Source: Hydractinia symbiolongicarpus
Taxonomy: Eukaryota; Cnidaria; Hydrozoa; Anthoathecata; Hydractiniidae
Assembly: GCF_029227915.1 (NCBI RefSeq)
Contig: NC_079881.1
Span: forward strand, 19,071,501 to 19,135,500
Length of the DNA: 64,000 nucleotides
Reading direction: 5' to 3'
In this document: piece after piece, positions 34,880 through 47,780 of the stretch
Numbering within the stretch: position 1 is the first letter of the stretch
Layout: each line of letters starts with the position of its first letter
Made by a program: the position numbers and the translations under genes
The notes under the pieces: model-generated
What the model saw: only the letters and a program-made list of their open reading frames with translations
Told to the model about the DNA's origin: nothing
Databases searched by the model: none

Positions 34880-36965
34880 TAAACAGACAGCTTTAGCGAA
34901 AATCTGGCAACTCCGCTTGCCACACAACTTCATGATTTTGACTATAAGCCATCCCTTTAAACAACTTGCAATAATCCTGGCGAACAAGGCGGGCGTTTAC
35001 ACAGGGCAGAGTGAAAAAAAATTGTCAAAAATGTCCTATTTCCGTGATTTGCATCTTAATTCTGTGATGTGTTTTTACCAATGTCAGATCCACAGAATTA
35101 TTTCTTAAGATTATTTTGTAATTAAAATGGTCGTAATACTTGGTGACTTGTCTAAAACAAAGCTAGTGGCTGCTTAAAACATTGGCATGTACCTTTTTCT
35201 GATACTCAAAAAACAGTCATAATAATTTCCTAAAAATATTTTCCAGCCTGTCTAGTTTCATAATAATTTAGGCTTGTTTGGTATTAAATAATTCATTACA
35301 AAGATAACAATTGATTAAAATGTCACACCCCCACTGCACAAAAAAAGTCTCGTGTGTGATCTACCCGTGTTTGAGCTGTCTTAGTGCACAAGTTTCAGTG
35401 CTAGTGAAAATGGTAATATGGTACAACATGGACGTAAGGCCCAGGATATCATGTCATAGCCAGCCATTGTTGTCAGTGGAATAAAAAAGTTACTGAGAAA
35501 GGTGAAATCACGGGATTAATAAAAATAAAAATAATTTTATAATTTAATAAATGAAAATAATTTTATTGAGAATGAACAGCAAAAAAATAATGAAAAATAA
35601 CAATGGAGAAAAGTGTTACGACAACAACTTTTTTCTATATATTTTCGCATAATATTTTCGCATGTATTTTTGTATAACATTTTCGCATGTATTTTTGAAT
35701 AATAATAATTTGTCTCACTATAAAATATGTAACTAGTTCTCAAGGTGAAAAGATAAAAATACTTGCATGGTCAAAAAGGGTGTTACGACAAGCGAATTCT
35801 ACCTTGTTTTAATTATTTTTCCTAAATGGTATCGAACAAACTCTTGCTTTATTACAGTTTAGCTAGTGTAATTTTAAACATATATATTAATCATAACGAT
35901 GGAGCGTGTTACAATAATTTTTTGTCTTGTTTTTCACTTGTATTATAACTATTTTAGCGAAAGTAGCTAATTTTTGTTTTAAATCACATAAAAATTTAAA
36001 CTTCTGTTTATTAACCACGTTATTTTTGTGATTACAAAAGTAGCGCACAGCGCATTTTAGTTTTATCGCAACTAATTACCATAAACAACAAAGAATCAAC
36101 TTCTAGTTGCCTTAGCAATGGTGGTCCTAAAGTAACGTTATTGATTCACCTTGTTTAGTCTAATTGTAGATGGACATTCAACCAACAAAAAATAACATCA
36201 TTATTATCTTCTATTCTCATTATATTTTCACGAGATGGGATGAAAAAATGTTTGTTTTTTTTTCATGTTTTTTTTCTTTAAAACTTTTTTGTTTGATATT
36301 ATTATTTTTTTGTTTTCATAGAAATTAGGGTCGGTTGGGCACGTAGAAAAACTAATTAAATTGAAGTCGCCTAATCCAAATATTCCACTCATTATTTCTA
36401 AAAACTTTTTATTTCTTCTTTTGAAATTTGAACAGCTACAAGAGTGCTGAGTCGCCGAAAAGGCTTATATATATGAAGGCGAGCTTGGCTGATTTTTAGA
36501 ATAAAATTGCAAATTTATTTCGAACTCGTCTTATTTTTATTTATTTTTAAAGTGGGGACTTAATTAATTAATGATCAATACTATCCAATATATAATTTGA
36601 ACATCCTTGCTGCTCGGCACTAAAAAAAAGAGAGTCAGATTTTGCATTAAAGGGAACTCGAAATACAAAATGACATGGACTTGTTTTATAGAGCTTAAAA
36701 AGTTTTAAAACATTTTTAAAAAGCTCTTTTCATTCTCAGAATATTCACATTTAAATACTTTTAGATTTAATTATGCTGCATAAATTATATATGATGTCAT
36801 ATTTAAGTAATAGCAAATTTTAACGTTTTCTGTCATTAATTGCTATGGTTCTGAAGCAACAACACAAAAGCAAGAACAACAATGACAAATAATGTTAGAA
36901 GCATATTTCTCTTGTTTCATGTCATAACTACAATTGAGTTTGGGGAAAGGGAGGTGTCTGTGTCT
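34880..36965. other. AT-rich region without recognised genes
   Basis: Open frames here are short, hydrophobic and unsupported. Local repetition occurs at about 35635-35700 ('attttcgcatgtatttttg', 'ataatattttcgcat'), a small tandem duplication. Confidence 0.4.
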
Positions 36966-36968
36966 CGT

Positions 36969-37160
36969 AGAAATGCCTACATCTCAGCAAATGTCCTGGA
37001 AATGTCTACATCTCAGCAAATCTTGTGGAAATGCCTATTTCTCAGCAACCTGCTTGGAAATCGCCTACATCTCAGCGAATCTCATGGAATCGCCCACACC
37101 CCAGCAAATCTCTTGGAAATGCCTACTATCTGCTTTGGTGTATCTCATGGAAACGCAACT
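36969..37160. repeat. 29-bp minisatellite (about 6 units)
   Basis: Units of about 29 bp read 'aaatgcctacatctcagcaa' followed by 'atctcatgg' or a variant (atgtcctgg, atcttgtgg, cctgcttgg, atctcttgg). Divergence rises toward the right end. Three overlapping open frames across it are products of the repeat and not genes. Confidence 0.9.
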
Positions 37161-38655
37161 CATTTGTTAGGGAAACAAACGCATCTTCATCCCATTTGGC
37201 TGACGAAGGAATCTGACATCCCCACCGGCGCAGGTCAACAGTTCTTCTACCTCTGGACAAAAAAATTGGCGACCGCAAGTAGCCAAATTTGGATCACCAA
37301 AAAAACGTTGAGGCAAGAGAACTGGTGTAAGCGAGCACACGTCTTACATGTCAATTGATCCCTCCATCTTGCGTTGTAGATCGTCGCATGTTGTAATTCG
37401 TGGTATCATTGCGTGTTGTAGTTCAGTGTTGTGTTGTACTTAGGGGTTACATCAATTGGCATCATATGCACTCGTCATGTGACGATGATGGTCCGATTAT
37501 CAAGTTGACATGTGGGTCGTGGTTGATTGTAGGATTAGTTAATATGGTGACAGTTGTGGACATTGATGCCAGTACATGAAGTGATTGATGTACATAAAAG
37601 AAAAAAGAAAAATATATATTAAAAGGGTGAGTGGGTGGGTGGGCAAACCAAACTATTAGCAAAATGTGATGATGGAAACTTGTTGACTTTAGGTACCCCC
37701 ATTTGATAGGTAAGCAAGGCAATTTTAGGGCCTGGATCTACAGCAGTATTTGTTAGTTACTTTGAGGGTCTGGGATAAGGAGCACCCTAGTATTCATGCC
37801 CTGCAACCACCCTTTTACTAGTCTACCATTCTAGATTTGGAAGAACATTGGGTTTCTAAAGTATATCCTTCAGTGATACTAGTAGCCATCTTTGTTCATA
37901 CTGAATGCAATCAAAGCCAAGCCTCTCAACAAGATATAAGTCCTTACTTCAGGAACCACAATTAACCTGTGGTGAACTATTCAGTAATTTTAGACCTGTT
38001 AGGATGTGAATTCAAATTTTATCAATGCATAGATATTATAAAGTTGAATTGATTAACATATTTTTTCCCCAAAATGTCACTTGTTTGTTAGTGTGAGACC
38101 CCTTAATCTATTGCTGATGACCCCATTTCTATTAGAAAAATCTACCAGAATACATAAGAGATAGAAGTTTTAAAAAAAGCAGATTGCCATTTTATACTTC
38201 ATTGTTTGAAAGAAATTTATGACTTTCTAATATTAAAAACAGAGGAAAGAATTGCATTGATTTCTGTTTGTTTTTATGTCAAAACAGTTGTTTGGTGGAA
38301 ATGTGGCCTGTATTTGTTTTCTTAAGCTATAAGTGTTGACAGTCAACACAAGTAGGGCCACTGTATTTAATTCCGAACCTGAGATATGAAGAAGCTTTAA
38401 GTGTTCGACTGGTGGTCTATCAAATTTTATTGTGCATAGATTGATGTATCATTACTGAAAGATTATGCCAAACACTTTTATTATTATTGTTTAAAAATGT
38501 ATTTAGTTTGCAAATTGTGGACACAGTTAACAAAAAATGACAAGGAAAATATTAATTAAACCTTAATAACAATACAGTTTTCAATGTCACAACAGCCCCA
38601 AATTTCAACAAAAGAATTTCATTCAAAAAAATGTATTTTTTCTTTTTTTTCCTTA
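37161..38655. other. Spacer upstream of the zinc-finger gene
   Basis: No exon is recognised. The stretch ends in a strong pyrimidine tract (tttttctttttttt) and 'aacag' at 38655-38659, the acceptor of the first coding exon of the zinc-finger gene. Confidence 0.4.
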
Positions 38656-38672
38656 ACAGGACAAACAATACA

Positions 38673-41600
38673 ATGCTGGCATTGAGAAATCTGCATTCGT
38701 GCAATTCTCCAAAGCCAAAAGAGTTGCAGGTGAAGAATGTTATTGAAACGTATAACTTTGATGGAATGAAGAAGATACTTGATAAAAATACCAAGAAGGA
38801 GCACCCATATTATTCAATGTTTTTTCTTAAATATGGAATCAAAGGAGTGAGTCAGAAGACATTCACTGCTGAAAATGGTAAGGATCAATATCTCACGTAA
38901 TACAGTTTTATATCAACATGCTTGCTGTCTGTCTATGAGCCAAACATGGCGGCTGCAATGGTAGCTTGCAAAAATATAAATTACACCTAGATTAGGTGTA
39001 ATTTATATTTTTTATAAGTTCTCTTTTTAGGACTTAATACGATTATAAAGTACTAAGCTGATTACTTGAATCTTACGGTATTAAATGACTATTAGAAGAA
39101 GTAGACTCTCTGTTATACTTGTATTCTCAGTGTTGAAATTTTAAACTTGACGATAACCTCTGTGCCGTGCTGTTTTATAGGTTTGAAAATTGAATTAATT
39201 TTTAGTTTAGCTTTATATTGGTCAAAAAATTTCTGGTATATTTTAGAGTGGGAAATATTATGTCCCAATTATCCTCCAATGTACTCCTTTGTCATTTTTG
39301 AAAGAAATTGGGTTTTTTACACACAGCACAAATGCCAATGGCAATGACAGGTTCAAATGCAAAAAAGTGGGAAATGCTTTAAGGGAAAGAAAGTATTATT
39401 AACAGAAAAACCTTGTGGCAAATGGCTATTGTAAAGAGGTTGTCATGTACTGGACCCTTGAATCGTAATCTCAAAGCTTTCTCAAATTACATTATAAAAT
39501 TGTGGAGAGAAAGGTTGCGGTTGCTCTTGCTCGTGCAAAGACTTAACAATTCTGAGTAATGAGAGACTAGCTGAGCCATTAATTGCTTCCCCAACTCCAC
39601 AAAAAGTTTATCTGGCTATACAATATCAATTCATCCAACATGAAACTCAATGTATTCTTTATTTTTTGCAGTAAAAATAACCAAACTATATATAAAAAAA
39701 GATGTGATAAAATAGATAAAAATGTTTTGTATTAAGATATGCGTTTATAAACTTATTCAGGTTGCTCGCCCAGTCTAAATTAAATAACCTTGGGTGAGGA
39801 TTTATTGCTCGGGTGTTATTCTCTTATTAAAAGGCTTGATTTTTAGAACGTCCACACCAACACTATAAAGTAGCCAGACTCCATGAATTCTAGTGGAGTG
39901 ATATAAAAGTTCTGACAATTGTAGTATAAAACCAAAGGATTTAGACGTCATTTTTTATTTGACTTCAGCAATTTTAAAATTGTAGAAATAGCTGTTTACC
40001 TATTAACATTCTTACGAAATTTTCATGCCGATTTCTTAAAATTTTCCTTTATAGAGGGTTTTCTATGGTGGTTTTGAACAATGTCTAGAATTATTAGTCA
40101 TTGCTCATAACCACCCTTGTAAACTCTCTAAAATGGATATATAAACCATAGCTGATTTCTCTGGATTTAGCTAGTTCTGTTCATTTTCATGTTCAAAAAC
40201 AAGAAATGTTATATAAACCGTTATTATTTCTAACGTATAACATAATAAAACGCTACGAACGTTCTCAAACAGGATTTGATAGATTAATTTTAAAAATGCT
40301 GGTGACGTTACGGAAAAAATGTCACGTTTTGTGTCATAAGTACAATTGTCAGACTTCATAGGCAGCAGGCACTGCCCCGACCCAAGTCACTTTTTGTCAT
40401 ACCTGCAAAAAAACCATACCACGTAGGATTGAGGATACTGTAAGGTCTTTGAGTATGAATGTTATAATTTGCAAAATTCCTTTAGAAGTCTTTATTTTAA
40501 GGAAAGAAAAAATATTTAAAAAAAACTCTCAAAGGCAACGGGAGTTCCCTTGCCAAAAGTACTAGAACTTTATTGAATTTCCGCGCCCAAAGGCGTAGGG
40601 AATTCTTTGAAACCGTCGTTTTTTTCTTTCGGAGCATTTTTTGAGAAAAATCGACCCTGGGATTTCACGTTCCTCTGAGAGGAGGATAGTATTGGTATCA
40701 CTGACTTACTAACTAACCCTGTCCCAAATGGTCAATTGCAACGTCGCAGGTTTAAACTTCGTACCCAAGCTCCCTAAGTACTGGGAGTACATCTAAATAA
40801 CGTTTCAGGCCAAAATTGGTATTTGTTTTCGACAAAATTTGGCACAGTTAACAAAAAAAGTATGCTGAACATAATAGTGATATCATAATTTTGATTTTTG
40901 TCACCTAAATGACATTTTAGGCCAAAATTGGTATTTGTTTTCGACAAAATTTGGCACAGTTAACAAAAAAAGTATGCTGAACATAATAGTGATATCATAA
41001 TTTTGATTTTTGTCACCTAAATGACATTTTAGGCCAAAATTGGTCCAAAAATTAAAACTACTTTATTTTCAACAAAATTTGGCACAGTAAACAAATAAAG
41101 TATGCTGAACATGATGGTGACATCAAAACTTTGATTTCTTCTTACCTAAATGTCATTTTAGGCCAAAATTGGTCCAAAACTTAAAACTACTTTATTTTTG
41201 ACAAAATTTGACACAGTTAACAAAAAAAGTATGCTGAACATTTTGGTGACATCAGAACTTTGATTTCTTGTCACCTTAAATGTCAATTTAGGCCAAAATT
41301 GGTACAAAAATTAAAACCACTTCATTTTCGGCTAAATCTGGCACAGTTAACAAATAAAGTATGCTGATCAAAGAAATTTAAAAATTTTCTTTATAAGGAT
41401 ATGATAAAAACATTTAATGAGGTCAGGCGCTTTTTTCTTTTGAAAACACAGTAGTTTTTTCCACAGAATTTAACATTTAGTGGAAAACCGGCGTGAGACA
41501 AAAAAAATGACTTAGCTTTTCAAGTACAACATCCTTTACTAAACATTACATTGGACAACAACAACTCCAGAAGAAAAACACTTGTCCACAAAACGATTAT

Positions 41601-44600
41601 GCTACATAATTTTCTATATCAACAAATACCGTATTTCCTCAAAAATTAGCTGAACTTTGAAAAGCCGATTCAAAAGTAGGCCAAAATTTTTAGATAATAC
41701 AAGAACCGCTTGCAATGATACTAGCTAAATCATCACTTCCACGAGTTGATAAAGTTAAGTACTGATAAGATAGAATAATTAAAGAAGGAATGGTCTTCGT
41801 GTGTGTCTTCGTGAAAAAGAAAGGCGATAATGTGGGAAGAAAAACGTAATTAGCTATGCAGGCTTCTTACAACTTTTTAAAAAGGCATTGGTATTGTTCT
41901 CCAAAAGTAAAATCGATTTGCTACAAATTACACGGAGTTATTTCGTCACAATGACTCGTGTTTTTGTGATTGGGGAAATCAAGTCGTAGTGATTATAGTA
42001 TGATTATATATGTAACATGTTGGTATTGTTTTATGAGAAAAAGGTGTGATCTAATATGAATTATTTAATGCGTATAATAAATATAAAAATTAAGACTTAT
42101 TTGACGCAGTTTTGAAGAAGAAAGTTTAAATGTTCTTTTATAGAAAGTTGTAGAATTTAGAACATAAAATCTTGAAAGATTTTATATGTATGTATACAAC
42201 GGAAGGAATATTAAAACTGTAAAAACAAAAAAAAATAAGAAATCATTCAGATTGTGATAATCGCACCCGTTAAATCGCTTTGTGCATTTTTTTAAAAACG
42301 TATATACACGTTTTACGGCGTTTGATAGCTGTCGTTGGGAAGAAATTCTATGTAATAAATTAGAATGAATGAATCAGAGTAATTTTTAAAGTTTAAATAA
42401 GGTTTGTTCGTCAGTTTTTTTATTCTTCACTTTGAAATCTTTACCGACATATTGACATATTGGTCTGGTCGACGGTAAATCATATTTATGAAATTTGTGC
42501 GGCATTAAAGTTTAACGAAGAAGTAGCAGACTACTATTAAACGTTGCGCGCTGTTCTTTTAAAATAATATGGATTATAAGAATATCAGGCTGGGATTTAA
42601 GGTTAAAAACAAGTCTATTCTTCAGAATAATAGAGAAATCAGAATAATGAGCAATGTGTTAGAATTTTGATTTTTTTATTAAAAAACTGTGTTTAACGTA
42701 TTAAAGATTATACTAGACGGTGGGTTGTGTAATAATTCACAGGTTGGCCCGTCCTTTTTATACAGCATTGCGTGCTTTTCGCTACTTGCGGTACCATTTT
42801 GCGTGACAGACAGACATATACAGGTGACATTATTTTGAAGACTTCCGTCTCTCTGGTGTATTTGTTGCACAAGTTCGCTGTTTCCTAAACCTGGTGCTGA
42901 CATATTGCATATTTTGCATGATAAAAGTGCTAAAATGTAGCACAGAAATCCGATGCTTAGTTAGTAAACCGATATTAATCGCATTTAGAAACTTAAAGAA
43001 TGATCCCTTGATTAAATAAAATTCTGTTATAAGTTTTCAGTTCTAAGCATAAGGCCAATGAAAGTTGTTAAATAGTATAGGAATTCATAGAAATTTAATG
43101 TCAAATAAGAGCCAATATCTATAGGAGGTATGCCACCTGAAAATTTTGAAATTACGTGTTTTATAGATATATATGAAAGTATGATGCAACACAAAGGAAA
43201 TACAAGCGACATATTGTTAACCGAATAGGCCTAAAAGCCATTCTTATGTCCAACTACCTTTTTGGCAGGTTTCCAAACGATTCCAAAAAATTATTTCAGG
43301 CTGATCATATTTTTTAAAACGATTTTTGTAATTTGTTATGGTGTACAAAAAGTTGATTTTTTTAAAGGAATACAGTCTTTTCAAGTTTTGACAGTGGCAC
43401 TAGACATCTTTTTCACCTGTAAGTTCAAATAACAAAAATCCTGCATGTTTCCGCAGGAATTTGTCCGTCGCTATTTACTTTCACCATTTCACTATTTCTG
43501 GCTCCAACTGACAGCAATCGTTATAAACCGCTAGGGTGTACCTCCAAGCGTGCACCTCCAAGCGTGTAACTCCAAGCGTGCACCTCCAAGCGTGTACCTC
43601 CAAGCCTGTACCTCCAAGCCTGTACCTCCAAGCGTGTACCTCCAAGCGTGTGCTGAGTAAACTTCCATTTTGGGTTCAATATGTTTATACCTTTTATTTT
43701 TTATCCTTTTTAAATTAAAAAAAAAATATAACGTACAGATAATTTTTTTCAAAATATATGTGAAATATAAAAATGCTTCATAAAAAATGTTGGTGTATGA
43801 CTTTAAAGCTGAATTTTACATTTTCTTTCAACAAAACCGGAGTTAGGGTTATGCTTATTTTAAAAACACGTGTTTCTTATTCCCTAATTTTTTAGTAATG
43901 TGTTTTGCAGAGTTGTGTTGTAAGAAAAATGTAGTCATGTTATTATTTAAATCCTGTTTTACTGTTCATAAAATATTTATATTTGTATTAATTTTGTAGG
44001 CCTAAAGACGCATCTCGGAAACCCCGATAACCCGAAACCGCACACAGCAAATTCCCATGCAGACAAACCAGCTAAAATGAAGCCCTCTATAAAACAAGCT
44101 AAACAAGCTGCCGTAGATGATGCGGAACGCTTATTTATGTCGTACGCAGCCTTCCAGAAACTTTTTTACCAACACAAGCAAATGAAGGTAGTGAGACAGC
44201 CAGTGGTGACACATAAATGCACGTTATGTTCTCGAAAGTTTACTAGCCGAGTAATGCTGCAAAAACACATTCAACTGTGTCCAAAAAAGCACGTCAAAAA
44301 ACTAACGACAAAGATCAGACAGCCCAGCGTCGTAAAAGCTGCTCCAGCTCCAAAAAAACCCGTCACGATTTTCCCCTGTACGGTGTGCACAGATCATTTT
44401 TTCAGCCGGACTGCGCTCGACATGCACGTGAAGTACGACCATCGACCTCGTCCAACTTGCTCCAAATGTTCCAAGATATTTGATAGTCGAAGAAGGTTGC
44501 TGGATCACGAGGAGTCCTGTGCCGGATTGCATTGCGGGGAGCCAAGCAAAAAGCAAACGCTTGGCGCTATTGACTTTAAAGCAACAAAAGAAATCTTCAT

Positions 44601-47600
44601 GTGTTCGAAATGTGAGAATCCATTTCCATCGAACGATGAGTTGAGGCAACACAAATTATTGCTGAACAAGCGAAACCCGTTACCGGTTGTTTTGTCTGAT
44701 GAGCATAATATGGGAGATTGTTTTTCCAATGAGAACATTGAGATTTTCATTAAAAAGCGTCCGCAATACTTCAGTGCAAAGCGTTACACGGCTTTCACGG
44801 AAAACACCTGTCAGAAATGTGGCAAGTCCTTTCACAATATCATGCGTGTCCAGCAACACAGCGTGTTTTGTCATAAGACGTTGCTTAAGAGTTGTGAATA
44901 CTGCGAGAAGAAGTTTCGAACGAGCGCAAAACGAAATCAGCATTTCATCCAGTGTAGCAAAATGCATAACAAGGAGGTCCAAGTGACCGTTCAAGTTGAA
45001 GTGAAACCAAACAATGTGAGATTTTTCAGGTGCATGCATTGTAGGAAAGCCTTCAAGTCATTAGGAGTATTAAATGCTCATCTCAGGACTTTGCTTTACT
45101 ATTATTGCGCTAAGTGTGGTGTGACGAGCAAAATTGGAGACGTCGAGTACAGAGCAAGTCACTTTTGTCGTGTTTTAAATGGGAATGTCATGGATTACGC
45201 CGATAGTACGTCTGGTTGTTACATTTGCGAATGGTGTAATCGGAGCCTTAAGGTGTATCCATTTCGACGATATCAAGGCCCAAAACATGTTTGCGAAGTG
45301 GATCAAAAAACGAAACACACTGCACAGCCGTCGTCACCGGATTCGTTAAAATGCACGGACTGTTCGTATGTGTTTAAATCAAAACCAAAACTACAGCGAC
45401 ACATCCAGCGTAAAAAGAACAAGCAGTTATCCCACTGCCAGTTTTGTGCCTGCAAAAGCTACCAGAAAAGTAAACAGCTAGAGGAACATGTAATGTTGGT
45501 TCATCGCAAGAAAGTTTGCAAAACATGTAAGCAGTACTATTCAATTCGAAAGAACAAACCTCACGCTTGTTTGCTTAATGCAAAACATGCTAAGCAGAAA
45601 AGAGCTGACAAGAATGCTAAAAAAGAGAAAAGCAAGCTCGATCAAAACAAATCAGCCTCACATCAATGTTACCAATGTAGCAAGATAACGGACAGCAAGA
45701 ATGAGCTGATTCACCATTTGGTGGGACATTCTAAGTTAGTACCATTTAAATGCAAATATTGCCAGCGCAGTTACAAACGGCTGCATTGTTTGAACGAGCA
45801 TTTAATATCGTCGCATGGATGTCGAGAGAAAACGTTTTTCTCACAAGATGTTGTCAGAATCAGTCATGATATTTTAGAATGTAAAAACTGCAATGATTTG
45901 TTTTTGGGTCATAGCGACTTAAAAGAACATCGCATGAAACGCCACTTGGCAGCTGTCTTGGCAGAAAAGAAAGGATTTCAGGAAAAACAGTGTCAGTTTT
46001 GTTTCCGTGGGGGAGTCCTACTAACTGCGCACACGGCGCATGACAACACTATTCAGTGGTGTTGTTCTGACTGTGCGGTAAAGTTTATCCCCCATCGCCA
46101 CAAGCATGAGAAAAAAAAGAAGAGAAAAAGGGTGGCTGTTTCTACTCCTCGGGACCACGTGACATGTGAACATTGTTTGAAAACATTCAAACGCGTTGCC
46201 TCCCTTAACTGGCATTACAGTTCGTGTTTGAAGAAAATCAAAGACAATCTATTTACAGTTCCGGCTATTAAACCAGCCATGCCTTCCATAGAAGCTTGTG
46301 CGAATGAAGGGGAAGGGGAACTACCTTCAGTAAGCACTCCAACTTTTGTGAGTTTAAAAGAAGCTGAAGAGTCGTTGTTGTCGCTCTCTGTGGACGATTG
46401 TTGTGACGAAACAGTAAATGAGATTGTTACCCAAGATGAAATACCGGTTGTTGTAAACAAAGTAGAAGAAACAGCGAAACAATCGAAAACGGAACAGTTT
46501 ATCGATTTATCGGAGAGTTTTCAAAATTGCGTAAGTTATGAAATGGTTGACAGAGAATTTTGTGATAAATATAAACGAAAGAGAGATGGTTTAAAATCAA
46601 GCGTTAGAAAGACGTCATTTGAACTGAATTCGTTAAAACATCTGTCAAATGTTGAAACTGAAATCGTCTCCAATGTCGCAAGCTCGAAAAAGAAACACAA
46701 ATCGAAAGTTAAAAAGGCGAAGGCGAAGGAATCTTCAAATACAGCCTTATCGAATTCCGCAAGTTCGAAAAGAAATGACGTATCGAATCTTAAAAGTTCG
46801 AAAATCAATAGTCAATCGAATATGACAAGATCAAAATTAAAAAACGTATCGACTGTGGAAGCGTCTACATCCTACACTTGTGAATGTGGTATACACTTCG
46901 ATACTGAACAATCGTTAAATGTACATTTTGATATTACGCATGCGCAAGTTGTAAAGGCAGATAGGAGAGAAGAGTGTCTGATAAAAGAAAACTCTATACG
47001 AAATCAGTATTCAAAAACTAGACGAATGAATGAAAATACAGCTAGGCTGCATAGACAATCTATCTGTCCTCCCTTTTGCATGCCGCCACCACCCATGCAT
47101 TTTCCATATGGCGGAATAGGAACGCCTTACCCGCTTATTCCCGTCCTCAGATGTGAAAAAGATATTTTCCGCGACAGGTTAGTCGCTAAAAGAGGCGTTA
47201 CGGCGGATATACCTCCTCAAATGTTCGAAAATGCAGGAAGAGAATATTATAACAGCATATCCAATTATTTCACCGGAATCGTTCAACAATCAAAAAAAAA
47301 CGTCCAGGATCCGCAAGATACGGCTTACCTCGAAGCGCTTCAGTTAAAAATTGAAGAAGATCGTGCAAGGCAGTCTAACGTCTCACGAAAGAAATCGATC
47401 ATTTCTGACGCTGACCGTTCTTCAGGACATAAAAACCGCTGTCGTAAACAAAAACATCCGCGGCACACGAGACGAGTAGAAGCGTGCAATAACAACGTTC
47501 CTAGTAAAACAGGTCACGATAAGAAATCGTTGAAAAAGAAACGATTTATATTTCCGGTTGAAGAGATGTGCCCTACAAACGCAAAAGATGTTCAAGAAGA

Positions 47601-47661
47601 ATCGAACGATTTTGAACGAAATGTGTTCGCGTTTATGAACGGAGATACGTGTTACATATAA
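38673..47661 (+). CDS. Large C2H2 zinc-finger protein, 2 coding exons
   Basis: Exon 38660-38877 (ATG at 38673, donor 'g|gtaagg') joins exon 44000-47661 (acceptor 'ttgtag') in phase 1, giving 1288 residues. Exon 2 alone holds an 1194-codon frame. From about residue 140 to 850 and again near 1030 there are roughly 14 C2H2 or C2HC fingers, e.g. CTLCSRKFTSRVMLQKHI, CKYCQRSYKRLHCLNEHL, CEHCLKTFKRVASLNWHY, CECGIHFDTEQSLNVHF. Several end in His-x-Cys or lack the last His. Linkers are irregular, not TGEKP, so this is not a KRAB-type tandem array. Between the blocks lies an acidic then Lys/Ser-rich stretch. The C-terminus has a proline patch (PPFCMPPPPMHFPYGG) and a charged helix, then a basic end. 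It is probably a nuclear nucleic-acid-binding protein, target unknown. The first exon's protein match is unknown, and further 5' exons cannot be excluded. Confidence 0.88.
38970..39012. repeat. Perfect 19-bp hairpin in the zinc-finger gene intron
   Basis: Left arm 38971-38989 ('aaaatataaattacaccta') is exactly complementary to right arm 38993-39011, with a three-base loop. It lies about 100 bp after the first coding exon. Confidence 0.85.
40729..41370 (+). repeat. Tandem satellite R3 in the zinc-finger gene intron
   Basis: After a leader ('caaatggtcaattgcaacg' at about 40729) come units starting 'aggccaaaattggt' at 40807, 40919, 41031, 41160 and 41290. The first two units are 112 bp and identical by eye. 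The later ones are about 129-130 bp with an extra 'aaaattaaaactactttatt'-type block. All contain 'tttggcacagttaacaaa' and 'agtatgctgaacat'. A lone inverted unit is at 4135-4335. Confidence 0.9.
42715..42835 (-). repeat. Dispersed repeat family R2, copy 3
   Basis: On the minus strand: 'cacctgtatatgtctgtctg', 'tcacgcaaaatggtacc', 'gcacgcaatgctgtataaaa', 'aggacgggccaacctgtg'. It is closer to copy 1 than copy 2 is. It lies in the zinc-finger gene intron and explains the open frame at 42679-42903. Confidence 0.85.
43537..43651. repeat. 14-bp minisatellite, cctccaagcgtgta
   Basis: Eight tandem 14-bp units ('cctccaagcgtgta', with gcac/gtaa/cctg variants), very little diverged. Since 14 is not a multiple of three, the reading frame shifts at each unit, giving an artefact frame of Leu/Gly/Thr/Trp/Arg on the minus strand. 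Confidence 0.95.
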
Positions 47662-47706
47662 AAACCAGGTTTTTTTATTGACAAACTGTTTTTGACTCTC
47701 GTAAAA

Positions 47707-47780
47707 CCTCGTAAAAAATTTCTCGTAAAAAATTGCTCGTAAATAATTGCTCGTAAATAATTGCTCGTAAATAATTGTTT
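47707..47780. repeat. 14-bp minisatellite in the zinc-finger 3' region
   Basis: About five units of 'ctcgtaaataattg' (earlier ones 'ctcgtaaaaaattt'), 45-120 nt after the zinc-finger stop codon, probably in its 3' untranslated region. Confidence 0.85.

Noticed and set aside
36882-37358. 158-codon plus-strand frame
   Set aside because: Most of it is the 29-bp minisatellite and two other frames across it are also open. The non-repeat end has no recognisable motif.
43531-43752. Leu/Gly/Thr/Trp-rich minus-strand frame
   Set aside because: Translation of the 14-bp repeat, which shifts frame at every unit.
44302-46808. Several 64-119-codon minus-strand frames
   Set aside because: Antisense shadows of the zinc-finger exon.
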